From: Flavobacterium sp. 20NA77.7
GTDB taxonomy: Bacteria > Bacteroidota > Bacteroidia > Flavobacteriales > Flavobacteriaceae
Assembly: GCF_031326205.1 (NCBI RefSeq)
Contig: NZ_CP133721.1
Coordinates: 682,001-746,000, forward strand
Reading direction: 5' to 3'
Length of the DNA stretch: 64,000 nt
The first letter of the stretch is position 1, and every line of letters starts with the position of its first letter. A program made the translations under genes and the position numbers. Under the pieces are notes generated by a model. It had not been told where the DNA came from. It searched no databases and worked only from the letters and a program-made list of their open reading frames with translations. Of this stretch, positions 1 to 7,848 are shown in pieces.

Positions 1-950
1 GCGCATATATAACAGCAAGTGGTAAAATCGAATCGGAAAATAGTGCGAATCTAAGCACAAGAATGATGGGATATGTAACCAAAGTGAATGTAAAAGTGGG
101 ACAAAATGTTTCGGCTGGACAACTTTTGGTAAGCATCAATAATACTGATTTACAAGCAAAAAAAGCACAAGTGGATGCTTCAATCACACAAGCAACTGCG
201 GGTTATAATAATGCTAAGAAAGATTATGATCGTTTTGTGAATTTGTTTGCACAACAATCGGCTTCGCAAAAAGAATTGGACGACATGACGGCTCGCTATG
301 AAATGGCAAAAGCAGGTTTAGAAGCAGTCAAACAAATGCGTAATGAAGTGATGGCGCAGTTTTCTTATTCAAATATTACGGCTCCCTTTTCAGGAACGGT
401 AACCAATACTTTCGTAAAAGAAGGTGATATGGCTAATCCAGGAATGCCTTTAGTAAGTATTGAAGGCGCTTCAAGATTACAAGTAACAGCAATGGTTTCA
501 GAAAGCGATATTTCGAATGTAAAAAATGGAATGTCGGTTAAAATCAATGTAAAATCGTTAAACAAAGAAGTTGCTGGAAAAGTATCCGAAGTGAGTTTAT
601 CCGCAAAAAACACAGGTGGACAATATTTGGTGAAAGTAACTTTGGACAAAATGGATAAACAAATTTTATCTGGAATGTTTGTCAATGTGCAATTTCCAAC
701 GGCTAAAAAAGAAGTAACTTCTGTGAAATCGGATGTAGTTATGATTCCTGAGAGCGCATTAGTAAGACAAGGTCAATTGTCAGGAATTTATACTATTGGG
801 AATGATAATATAGCTATTTTAAGATGGTTGCGTATTGGTAAAACATTTGGCAATCAAGTAGAAGTGTTATCAGGATTAGCAGCAGACGAACAATATATCG
901 TTTCAGCTGAAGGAAAATTATTTAACGGAGCAAAGGTTAGTGTTCAGTAA
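1..950 (+). CDS. RND efflux periplasmic adaptor subunit (5' end missing)
   Basis: This is the C-terminal part of a HlyD/AcrA-type membrane fusion protein that links an inner-membrane RND pump to a TolC-like outer-membrane channel. The reading frame is open from the left edge (codons from base 3, beginning AYITASGKIESE), so the true start lies upstream and the ATG at 63 is internal. Visible parts are the first half-lipoyl strand region (GYVTKVNVKVGQNVSAGQ), a long alpha-helical hairpin (about residues 35-100 from base 63), the second lipoyl half (NITAPFSGTV) and the beta-barrel and membrane-proximal segments ending at the stop at 948-950. The pump gene follows after 88 bases, so the two are very likely co-transcribed. 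The substrate cannot be read from sequence. Confidence 0.93.
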   Translation, partial: AYITASGKIESENSANLSTRMMGYVTKVNVKVGQNVSAGQLLVSINNTDLQAKKAQVDASITQATAGYNNAKKDYDRFVNLFAQQSASQKELDDMTARYEMAKAGLEAVKQMRNEVMAQFSYSNITAPFSGTVTNTFVKEGDMANPGMPLVSIEGASRLQVTAMVSESDISNVKNGMSVKINVKSLNKEVAGKVSEVSLSAKNTGGQYLVKVTLDKMDKQILSGMFVNVQFPTAKKEVTSVKSDVVMIPESALVRQGQLSGIYTIGNDNIAILRWLRIGKTFGNQVEVLSGLAADEQYIVSAEGKLFNGAKVSVQ

Positions 951-1038
951 TTAGTAATCAGTTTTCAGTCGCAGTTTTCAGTTTTAAGCATTGCCTTTTA
1001 AACTTTTAAACTCATAAACTTTTAAACAAATAAATATC
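951..1038. repeat. CAGT-rich intergenic repeat segment
   Basis: The gap between adaptor and pump contains TTCAGTCGCAGT (964-975) and a further TTTTCAGTTTT copy. The same 12-mer occurs reversed at 49197-49208 in another intergenic gap, which suggests a dispersed intergenic repeat. No gene is visible here. Confidence 0.5.
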
Positions 1039-4000
1039 ATGCAAGAAGGTATATCAGGTAAAATAGCCAATTTTTTCATCAACTCAAAACTAACCATTTT
1101 ATTAATGGTAGCGTTGATGATTATTGGTACATACAGTTCGTTCTTAATTCCAAGAGAAGAAGAACCGCAAATTAATGTTCCAATGGCCGACGTAATGGTG
1201 GGTTATCCAGGGGCAAGTCCAAGCGAAGTAGAAAGTAGAGTAATTAAACCACTTGAAAAAGTAATTTCAAACATCAAAGGAGTAGAGCACATTCACAGTA
1301 TGGCAATGAACGGTCAAGCCATGATGGTGGTTCAGTTTTATGTAGGACAAAATAGTGAAGATTCCTATGTGAAATTATATGACGAATTGATGAAACATCA
1401 AAATATGTTTCCGCAAGGGGTGTATCAACCTATGGTGAAAACACGTGCTATTGATGACGTTCCTATGTTGGGATTAACGCTTTGGAGTGAAAAATATGAT
1501 GATTTCCAATTGCGTCAAATTGCAGAAGAAGTTACTTCGGAAGTTGAAAAAGTAAAAGATGTTGCTATTACCAAAGAAATTGGAGGAAGAACCCGCGAAT
1601 TGAAAGTGGTTTTAGACAAAGATAAAATGGCTGAAAATGGGGTAGATGCTTTAAGCATTATGCAGATGATTCAGGCCAATAACGGAAGTTCGCAATCAGG
1701 GAGTTTTGTTCAAAATGACACGGAATATTTAGTTACAACCGGTAAATTTTTAAATACTTCTGAAGATGTAGAAAATTTGGTAGTGGGTGTAAATAACAAT
1801 ATGCCAGTTTATTTAAAACAAGTGGCTGCTATTCAAGATGGTCCACAAACACCAAAGAATTATGTGTCTTTTGGTTACGGAAAAGCGAATGAAAAATTTG
1901 CTAAAAACAATTCTGAATATCCAGCAGTAACCATTTCTATTGCAAAAGTAAAAGGTGCCGATGCAATGAAAATTTCGGAGAAAATTCTGGATAGAGTAGA
2001 AGCCTTAAAGAAAACCATTATTCCAACAGATGTTCATGTTGAAGTTTCTCGAAATTATGGAGAAACAGCATCGCATAAAGTAGGGGAGTTGTTAATGCAT
2101 TTAGGTGTCGCAATTCTTGCTGTAACAGTATTAGTAATGCTAGCTATGGGCTGGAGAGGCGGATTAGTAGTGTTTTTCTCAGTGCCATTAACGTTTGCCT
2201 TAACTTTATTTAGTTACTATTTACTGGGTTATACGTTAAACCGAATCACACTTTTTGCCTTAGTATTTGTAGTGGGTATTGTGGTGGACGACAGTATTAT
2301 TATTGCCGAAAACATGCACCGCCATTTCAAGATGAAGCGACTACCATTCAAACAAGCTGCTATTTATGCAATTAATGAAGTAGGAAACCCAACAATCTTA
2401 GCAACCTTTACTGTAATTGCAGCTATTTTGCCAATGGCTTTTGTGTCGGGAATGATGGGACCTTACATGATTCCGATGCCAATTGGCGCTTCTATTGCCA
2501 TGATGTTGTCATTGTTTGTAGCTTTGACCGTTACCCCTTATTTAGGGTATCATTTATTGCATGAGAAAGACGAACAAGAACACAAAGAAGAACAAGGTTT
2601 AGAAACGTCTTGGATTTATAAAATCTACAAGAAAGTTGAACAACCACTTTTAGATAATTCTAAAAAACGTAACTCAATGTTCCTTATTACGATTGTTCTT
2701 TTGTTGGGTTCCGTGTTGATGTTCTTTACGAAATCAGTAGCAGTAAAAATGTTACCATTTGACAATAAAAACGAATTTCAAGTGGTAATCGATATGCCTG
2801 AAGGAACTACTTTAGAGCGAACTGCAGCAGTTACCAAAGAAATTGCGCAATATTTGTCAACCATTCCAGAAGTGGTAGATTACCAAAACTATATCGGTGC
2901 ATCTGCTCCGATAACATTTAATGGTTTGGTACGTCATTACGATATGCGTGGCGGAAGCAATATGGCAGATATTCAGGTGAATTTACTACACAAAGAAGAT
3001 CGTGATTTACAAAGTCATGATATTGCAAAAATCGTTCGTCCACAGGTTCAAAAAATTGCCAAAAAATATGGTGCAAATGTTAAGATTGTTGAAGTTCCAC
3101 CAGGTCCACCTGTTTTATCAACCTTAGTTGCTGAGGTGTACGGACCAAATTATAATGAGCAAATCAAAGTGGCAAATCAAGTAAAAACAATTTTAGAAAC
3201 CACTTCAGATGTGGTTGATACCGACTGGATGGTAGAAGCTCCACAAGTAGAATACAAATTAGAAATAGACAGAGAAAAAGCCATGTTAAACGGAATTGCT
3301 CCGCAGCAAGTAGTTGGTAACTTAACTTATTTGTTAAGAGAAATGCCAGTTTCTAATTTGTATGATGAACGTTCAAATAATCCTGTGGGCATTACACTTT
3401 CATTAGAAGACAAAGACAAAACTTCGATTCAAGATATTCAAAATTTGAAAATCAAAGGCAGTCGTGGAAACGTAGTTCCTGTGAGCGATTTGGTAAAAGT
3501 TACCACAGATACTTTGCAAAATACGATTTATAGAAAAGACCAAAAACGTGTGGTATATGTTTTAGCTGATATGGCTGGAGCATTAGAAAGTCCGGTGTAT
3601 GCGATTTTAGGAATGAATGAGAAGTTAGAAAAAATGCAATTGCCAAAAGGCTATAAAGTAAACGAATTATACATGGATACGCCATCTGATGAAAGTGATT
3701 TCACGGTGAAATGGGATGGAGAATGGCAAATTACTTTAGAAGTATTTAGAGATTTAGGAGCAGCTTTCTTAGTGGTTATCATTATCATATATATGTTGAT
3801 AGTAGGTTGGTTCCAAAACTTTAAAACGCCAATTGTGATGATGGTTGCCATTCCATTATCTTTAGTTGGAATTGTATTAGGACATTGGGTTTTAGGAGCA
3901 TTCTTCACCGCAACTTCATTCATTGGAATGATTGCTTTAGCAGGTGTAATGGTTCGGAATTCAGTCTTACTGATTGACTTTATCGAAATACGTTTAAATG

Positions 4001-4236
4001 ATGGCATTCCAATGAAACAAGCGATTATTGAGGCTGGAGCAGTAAGAACAACCCCAATTCTATTAACCACTGGAGCAGTAGTAATTGGAGCATCTATCAT
4101 CTTGTTTGACCCAATTTTCCAAGGATTAGCGATTTCGTTAGTAGCGGGTGCAATTGTTTCTACGTTATTGACATTAATTGTAGTTCCATTGATTTACTAC
4201 ATCACGGAACGCAAAAAATGGGAGAAAAATAAATAA
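1039..4236 (+). CDS. RND efflux transporter permease subunit
   Basis: A 1065-residue AcrB/HAE1-type proton-driven pump of the inner membrane, normal full length for the family. The first transmembrane helix is near residues 15-35 and is followed by the typical PREEEPQINVP and YPGASPSEVE porter start. TM4 carries the adjacent aspartates of the proton relay (VVGIVVDDSIIIAEN, about residues 412-426). A second internal repeat with its own porter domain follows, and the last helices carry GVMVRNSVLLIDF. It follows the adaptor gene and precedes a small DUF2892 membrane protein; the outer-membrane factor is probably upstream of the window. Whether it exports drugs, dyes or metals cannot be decided from sequence; CusA-type methionine pathways were not evident. 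Confidence 0.95.
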   Translation: MQEGISGKIANFFINSKLTILLMVALMIIGTYSSFLIPREEEPQINVPMADVMVGYPGASPSEVESRVIKPLEKVISNIKGVEHIHSMAMNGQAMMVVQFYVGQNSEDSYVKLYDELMKHQNMFPQGVYQPMVKTRAIDDVPMLGLTLWSEKYDDFQLRQIAEEVTSEVEKVKDVAITKEIGGRTRELKVVLDKDKMAENGVDALSIMQMIQANNGSSQSGSFVQNDTEYLVTTGKFLNTSEDVENLVVGVNNNMPVYLKQVAAIQDGPQTPKNYVSFGYGKANEKFAKNNSEYPAVTISIAKVKGADAMKISEKILDRVEALKKTIIPTDVHVEVSRNYGETASHKVGELLMHLGVAILAVTVLVMLAMGWRGGLVVFFSVPLTFALTLFSYYLLGYTLNRITLFALVFVVGIVVDDSIIIAENMHRHFKMKRLPFKQAAIYAINEVGNPTILATFTVIAAILPMAFVSGMMGPYMIPMPIGASIAMMLSLFVALTVTPYLGYHLLHEKDEQEHKEEQGLETSWIYKIYKKVEQPLLDNSKKRNSMFLITIVLLLGSVLMFFTKSVAVKMLPFDNKNEFQVVIDMPEGTTLERTAAVTKEIAQYLSTIPEVVDYQNYIGASAPITFNGLVRHYDMRGGSNMADIQVNLLHKEDRDLQSHDIAKIVRPQVQKIAKKYGANVKIVEVPPGPPVLSTLVAEVYGPNYNEQIKVANQVKTILETTSDVVDTDWMVEAPQVEYKLEIDREKAMLNGIAPQQVVGNLTYLLREMPVSNLYDERSNNPVGITLSLEDKDKTSIQDIQNLKIKGSRGNVVPVSDLVKVTTDTLQNTIYRKDQKRVVYVLADMAGALESPVYAILGMNEKLEKMQLPKGYKVNELYMDTPSDESDFTVKWDGEWQITLEVFRDLGAAFLVVIIIIYMLIVGWFQNFKTPIVMMVAIPLSLVGIVLGHWVLGAFFTATSFIGMIALAGVMVRNSVLLIDFIEIRLNDGIPMKQAIIEAGAVRTTPILLTTGAVVIGASIILFDPIFQGLAISLVAGAIVSTLLTLIVVPLIYYITERKKWEKNK

Positions 4237-4241
4237 CAATC

Positions 4242-4271
4242 AACCTGCAAGGTTTTAAAACCTTGTAGGTT
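4242..4271. repeat. 30-bp near-perfect palindrome
   Basis: The left arm AACCTGCAAGGTTTT (4242-4256) and right arm AAAACCTTGTAGGTT (4257-4271) are complementary at 14 of 15 positions with no spacer. It sits between the RND pump stop and the DUF2892 start. It may act as a processing or attenuation hairpin, and similar palindromes are, to my knowledge, scattered in Flavobacterium intergenic DNA. Confidence 0.75.
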
Positions 4272-4291
4272 TAAAATTAAAAACAAAAATT

Positions 4292-4480
4292 ATGATAAAT
4301 AGATTAATTAGAGCAATAGCAGGAACCTTTGTTATTTTAAGTGTGCTGTTAGGAATGTATGTTAACGAAAATTGGTTTTGGTTTACAATTTTTGTGGGAG
4401 CCAATTTGTTTCAATCATCCATTACCAAGTGGTGCTTGATGGAAGATATTTTAAGAAAAGTGTTTAAAATTAAGGACTAA
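4292..4480 (+). CDS. DUF2892 (YgaP-like) small membrane protein
   Basis: A 62-residue protein with two hydrophobic segments (about residues 5-22 and 28-42) and the terminal WCLMEDILRKVF pattern seen in DUF2892/YgaP transmembrane domains. In that family the domain is often a stand-alone inner-membrane protein or is fused to rhodanese. It follows the RND pump after 55 bases, so it could be its co-transcribed accessory, but no function is known. The start is the only good ATG before the first helix. Confidence 0.8.
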   Translation: MINRLIRAIAGTFVILSVLLGMYVNENWFWFTIFVGANLFQSSITKWCLMEDILRKVFKIKD

Positions 4481-4497
4481 TAAAACAATATTTTTCA

Positions 4498-4505
4498 TAA
4501 TTTTG
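4498..4505 (+). promoter_or_regulatory. -7 promoter element (TAATTTTG)
   Basis: Matches the Bacteroidetes -7 consensus TAnnTTTG and lies 33 bases before the lipoprotein start at 4539. No clear -33 TTG partner is present. Confidence 0.5.
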
Positions 4506-4538
4506 CGTTATATAAAAAAGTAATTAAACATTAATCTT

Positions 4539-4997
4539 ATGAAAAAAATTAAATTTTTAATCGTGTTAGTATTGATTTTTACTTTGAATGTAGCATCTAT
4601 GTGTAGTGATGATAATGATTCGCCTACAAATGTTAATCAAACACAGGTTGTCAATACAGTAATTTCAGGCACATGGAGAATCACAAACTATGTTGATTCC
4701 GGTATTAATGAAACAACAAATTTTACTGGCTACAATTTTACATTTGCATCAAACAATCAGGTAACAGCTGTTGGTAATGGATTAACTGTTTCTGGTACTT
4801 GGTCTGTAACGGATTCAAATAGTAATGATGACTCTTTAAATGACTTAGATTTTAATTTGGCATTTTCTACCCCAGCAAATTTTGTCGAATTAACAGATGA
4901 TTGGGATATTGTTTCAAGAACAGATACGAAGATTGAATTAAGAGATGTGAGTGGCGGAAATGGAGGAACAGATTATTTAACTTTCGAAAAAAATTAA
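4539..4997 (+). CDS. lipocalin-like lipoprotein, probably surface exposed
   Basis: A 152-residue exported lipoprotein. Residues 1-21 form a hydrophobic signal, and Cys22 is followed by SDDND. That acidic tract resembles the lipoprotein export signal (SDD-type) described for Flavobacterium johnsoniae and Bacteroides surface lipoproteins. The mature part has the pattern SGTWRITNYVDSG...YNFTFASNNQVTA, repeated as SGTWSVTDSN, which is typical of small lipocalin-like beta barrels of this phylum. Ligand and role are unknown. It has its own promoter element at 4498 and no obvious functional link with the efflux genes upstream. Confidence 0.72.
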   Translation: MKKIKFLIVLVLIFTLNVASMCSDDNDSPTNVNQTQVVNTVISGTWRITNYVDSGINETTNFTGYNFTFASNNQVTAVGNGLTVSGTWSVTDSNSNDDSLNDLDFNLAFSTPANFVELTDDWDIVSRTDTKIELRDVSGGNGGTDYLTFEKN

Positions 4998-5030
4998 GAA
5001 AATATTATCAATTTGGTAAAAAATAATTTT

Positions 5031-5038
5031 TATCTTTG
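5031..5038 (+). promoter_or_regulatory. -7 promoter element (TATCTTTG)
   Basis: Perfect TAnnTTTG 34 bases before the 5073 start. A TTTG at 5012-5015 lies 15 bases upstream, closer than the usual 17-23, so the -33 part is uncertain. Confidence 0.5.
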
Positions 5039-5072
5039 GTACAAGAATTAAAATAATTTAAATATAAACATT

Positions 5073-5258
5073 ATGAAAAAAGTATTATCAGTAGTTGCTT
5101 TAATGGCATTTTTGGTTTCTTCTGCTTCTGTAGTTGATTTCAAAGAAAAAGAGAAAAAAACGACAAAAACAGAAAAATCTTGTTGTTCAGATAAAAAAGC
5201 AGCAGACAAAAAATCTTGCTCTACTACAGAGAAAAAATCTTGTTGTTCAAAAAAATAA
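5073..5258 (+). CDS. small exported Cys/Lys-rich protein
   Basis: A 61-residue open frame with its own promoter element and terminator. Residues 1-20 form an N-terminal signal-like helix (MKKVLSVVALMAFLVSSAS). The mature peptide is almost entirely Lys, Thr, Ser and Cys, with three clusters: KSCCSDKK, KKSCSTTEKK and KSCCSKK. The spaced Cys pairs could bind a soft metal (Cu, Zn) or form disulfides; this is inference from composition only. I do not recognise a named family, though small peptides of this style occur in Flavobacterium genomes. Its codon use and AT content match its neighbours, and the strong terminator at 5279-5308 supports it being a real single-gene transcript. Confidence 0.7.
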   Translation: MKKVLSVVALMAFLVSSASVVDFKEKEKKTTKTEKSCCSDKKAADKKSCSTTEKKSCCSKK

Positions 5259-5278
5259 TTAGATTTAAGATAAGTACG

Positions 5279-5308
5279 AAACCGTTTAAGTAATTAAACG
5301 GTTTTTTT
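5279..5308 (+). terminator. rho-independent terminator
   Basis: An 11-bp stem (AAACCGTTTAA, 5279-5289, with 5294-5304), a 4-base loop and a T tract to 5308, 20 bases after the Cys/Lys-rich peptide gene. Confidence 0.88.
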
Positions 5309-5344
5309 ATGCCAATAAATGGCGAAACTTACAAATCAAATTCT

Positions 5345-5352
5345 TAAATTTG
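5345..5352 (+). promoter_or_regulatory. -7 promoter element of ffh (TAAATTTG)
   Basis: Perfect TAnnTTTG between the upstream terminator and the ffh ATG at 5377, leaving a short leader of about 18-20 bases. Confidence 0.55.
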
Positions 5353-5376
5353 CCCTTCATTAAATCTTAAAAAACT

Positions 5377-6714
5377 ATGTTTGACAATCTTACCGATAAG
5401 TTAGATAAAGCATTCCATATATTAAAAGGACACGGAAAAATTACCGATGTTAATGTTGCCGATACACTTAAAGAAGTACGAAGAGCATTACTAGATGCCG
5501 ATGTTAATTTTAAAATTGCAAAAGATTTTACCACAAGAGTAAAAGAAAAAGCACTTGGTCAAAATGTATTGACAACCTTACAACCAGGCCAATTAATGGT
5601 CAAGATCGTTAAGGACGAATTAACTGAATTAATGGGTGGAGAGGTTACAGGTATAAACTTAGCGGGTAATCCATCAGTTATTTTAATGTCAGGTTTACAA
5701 GGGTCAGGTAAAACGACTTTTTCTGGTAAATTAGCTAATTTCTTAAAAACAAAAAAATCAAAAAAGCCATTATTAGTAGCATGTGATATTTATCGTCCTG
5801 CAGCGATTAATCAGTTGCACGTTGTTGGCGAACAAATAGGTGTTGAGGTCTATTCAGAACCAGAAAATAAAGACGCTGTTTCTATAGCACAAAATGCTAT
5901 TAAACATGCAAAAGCAAATGGGTTTAACGTTGTTATTGTCGATACAGCTGGACGTTTAGCTGTTGATGAGCAGATGATGAACGAAATTGCAAATGTGCAT
6001 CAAGCTATACAACCCGATGAAACACTTTTTGTTGTAGATGCCATGACAGGTCAAGATGCTGTAAATACTGCAAAAGCATTTAATGACAGATTAAATTTTG
6101 ATGGGGTTATCTTAACAAAGTTAGATGGAGATACACGAGGTGGAGCAGCTATTTCAATTAAATCCGTTGTAAATAAACCTATCAAATTCATTGGTACAGG
6201 AGAAAAAATGGATGCTATTGACGTGTTCTATCCTTCCCGTATGGCAGATCGAATTTTAGGGATGGGCGATGTGGTTTCTTTAGTAGAACGCGCCCAAGAG
6301 CAATATGACGAAGAAGAAGCCAGAAAATTACAAAAGAAAATTGCTAAAAACGAATTTGGTTTTGATGATTTCTTAGCCCAAATTCAACAAATTAAAAAAA
6401 TGGGAAGCATGAAAGATTTAGTCGGCATGATTCCTGGTGCAGGTAAAGCGCTAAAAGATGTAGAGATTAACGATGATGCCTTTAAGCATGTTGAAGCCAT
6501 TATTCAATCCATGACACCAAAAGAAAGAAGTAAACCTGCAATTATTGATGTAAAAAGAAAGCAACGCATTGCTAAAGGTTCGGGCAGAAAAATGGAAGAA
6601 GTAAACCAACTAATGAAACAGTTTGAACAAATGAGCAAAATGATGAAAATGATGCAAGGTGGTGCGGGAAAAAATTTAATGAAAATGATGGGCAGCATGA
6701 AAGGCATGAGCTAA
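5377..6714 (+). CDS. ffh: signal recognition particle protein Ffh
   Basis: The 445-residue GTPase subunit of SRP. It binds 4.5S RNA and signal sequences of nascent membrane proteins and docks with FtsY (encoded here at 33101). The N domain is helical (1-85). The G domain has P-loop GLQGSGKT (106-113), DTAGRL and TKLDGD. The M domain starts near residue 300, and its methionine-rich C-terminal tail (KMMKMMQGGAGKNLMKMM) forms the signal-peptide groove. Length and motif order are normal. It is monocistronic, with a -7 element before it and a terminator after it. Confidence 0.98.
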   Translation: MFDNLTDKLDKAFHILKGHGKITDVNVADTLKEVRRALLDADVNFKIAKDFTTRVKEKALGQNVLTTLQPGQLMVKIVKDELTELMGGEVTGINLAGNPSVILMSGLQGSGKTTFSGKLANFLKTKKSKKPLLVACDIYRPAAINQLHVVGEQIGVEVYSEPENKDAVSIAQNAIKHAKANGFNVVIVDTAGRLAVDEQMMNEIANVHQAIQPDETLFVVDAMTGQDAVNTAKAFNDRLNFDGVILTKLDGDTRGGAAISIKSVVNKPIKFIGTGEKMDAIDVFYPSRMADRILGMGDVVSLVERAQEQYDEEEARKLQKKIAKNEFGFDDFLAQIQQIKKMGSMKDLVGMIPGAGKALKDVEINDDAFKHVEAIIQSMTPKERSKPAIIDVKRKQRIAKGSGRKMEEVNQLMKQFEQMSKMMKMMQGGAGKNLMKMMGSMKGMS

Positions 6715-6723
6715 AAAAAGTCT

Positions 6724-6764
6724 AAGGTTTAAAGGTTCAAGTTCGAATTTTTAAACCTTTTTTT
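6724..6764 (+). terminator. terminator of ffh
   Basis: AAGGTTTAAA (6724-6733) pairs with TTTAAACCTT (6750-6759) around a 16-base loop, followed by Ts to 6764, directly after the ffh stop. Confidence 0.72.
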
Positions 6765-6780
6765 ATAAATCTAACTACTC

Positions 6781-6813
6781 GTTTCAGGTAATACACAACG
6801 ATACACCTGAAAC
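6781..6813 (+). repeat. inverted repeat upstream of folD
   Basis: GTTTCAGGT (6781-6789) and ACCTGAAAC (6805-6813) are perfect 9-bp arms around a 15-base loop, ending 15 bases before the folD ATG. It could be an operator or a 5' leader hairpin. No TAnnTTTG element was found between the ffh terminator and folD. Confidence 0.6.
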
Positions 6814-6828
6814 ATAAAACAAAAAAAA

Positions 6829-7707
6829 ATGCAACTACTAGACGGAAAAAAAATCTCAGACGACATCAAAAATGAAATTACTGCTGAGGTATTAAAAATG
6901 AAACAACGAGGGGAAAAAGTACCCCATTTAGCCGCAATTATTGTGGGAAATGATGGGGCAAGTTTAACCTATGTTAACAGTAAAGTTAAATCCTGCGAGC
7001 GTGTTGGTTTTGAGTCAACATTAGTTAGAATGCCAGGCACTACTTCAGAAACAGAACTGTTAAAAAAAATCGATGAATTAAATAACGATAAAAATATTGA
7101 CGGTTTCATTGTGCAATTGCCGCTACCACCACAAATTGACACACAAAAAGTAATTATGGCTATTGATCCCTCTAAAGATGTAGACGGTTTTCATCCAGAA
7201 AATTTTGGAAAAATGGCCTTAGATATGAGTACGTTTATACCCGCCACGCCTTTCGGAATTTTAGAGTTATTAGAACGTTATAATGTTCAAACGCAAGGGA
7301 AGCATACCGTAGTAATTGGGAGAAGCCACATCGTAGGTCGTCCAATGAGTATTTTAATGGGAAGAAAAGGATTTCCGGGTAATTCAACTGTGACGCTAAC
7401 ACATACACATACTAAAAACATCAATCAAATTACGTCACAAGCAGATATTATTATTTCAGCTTTGGGTGTACCCAATTATTTAAAAGCCGAAATGATTAAA
7501 GATGATGCGGTAATTATTGATGTGGGAATTACGCGTGTACCCGATGAAACCTCAGAAAAAGGATATAAAATAGTAGGTGATGTAGATTTTGAAAATGTAT
7601 CTAAAAAAGCCTCTTACATTACGCCTGTTCCAGGTGGAGTAGGGCCTATGACCATAGCAATGTTATTAAAAAACACCTTACTCGCTAGAGAAAATGGAAT
7701 AAAATAA
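6829..7707 (+). CDS. folD: methylene-THF dehydrogenase / methenyl-THF cyclohydrolase
   Basis: The 292-residue bifunctional enzyme of cytosolic one-carbon metabolism, interconverting 5,10-methylene-THF and 10-formyl-THF with NADP. Substrate-site residues include Tyr48 and Lys52 of TYVNSK, then GFIVQLPLPP and the DPSKDVDGFHP signature. The Rossmann half carries VVIGRSHIVGRPM, and the end carries ITPVPGGVGPMT. Length is typical. It is a single-gene unit between the ffh terminator and its own terminator at 7706; an inverted repeat lies in its leader. The ATG at 6829 follows an A-rich stretch typical for this phylum. Confidence 0.98.
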   Translation: MQLLDGKKISDDIKNEITAEVLKMKQRGEKVPHLAAIIVGNDGASLTYVNSKVKSCERVGFESTLVRMPGTTSETELLKKIDELNNDKNIDGFIVQLPLPPQIDTQKVIMAIDPSKDVDGFHPENFGKMALDMSTFIPATPFGILELLERYNVQTQGKHTVVIGRSHIVGRPMSILMGRKGFPGNSTVTLTHTHTKNINQITSQADIIISALGVPNYLKAEMIKDDAVIIDVGITRVPDETSEKGYKIVGDVDFENVSKKASYITPVPGGVGPMTIAMLLKNTLLARENGIK

Positions 7708-7731
7708 AAAAAGCCCAAAAGGGCTTTTTTT
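7706..7731 (+). terminator. terminator of folD
   Basis: AAAAAAAGCCC (7706-7716), AAAA loop, GGGCTTTTTTT (7721-7731); it overlaps the folD stop codon. Confidence 0.92.
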
Positions 7732-7790
7732 AGTAAAACGGTTACTTGCAACCAAGAATGTCAAAATTAAGTTAATATGTAGCAATATAC

Positions 7791-7820
7791 TTGTTTAATT
7801 ACAATCATTTCCTATTTTTG
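7791..7820 (+). promoter_or_regulatory. promoter of the PpiC/SurA operon
   Basis: TTG at 7791-7793, a 19-base spacer and TATTTTTG at 7813-7820. This matches the full Bacteroidetes -33/-7 arrangement and leaves a leader of about 20 bases before the ATG at 7849. Confidence 0.75.
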
Positions 7821-7848
7821 TTAATTAACAAAATCATAAGAACAAAAA

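Noticed and set aside
3651..4100. 149-residue minus-strand frame inside the RND pump gene
   Set aside because: It is antisense to a conserved gene, has no family resemblance and no promoter; shadow of the real frame.
6765..6828. Possible THF riboswitch before folD
   Set aside because: Only a simple 9-bp inverted repeat is visible; no recognisable THF-riboswitch core.
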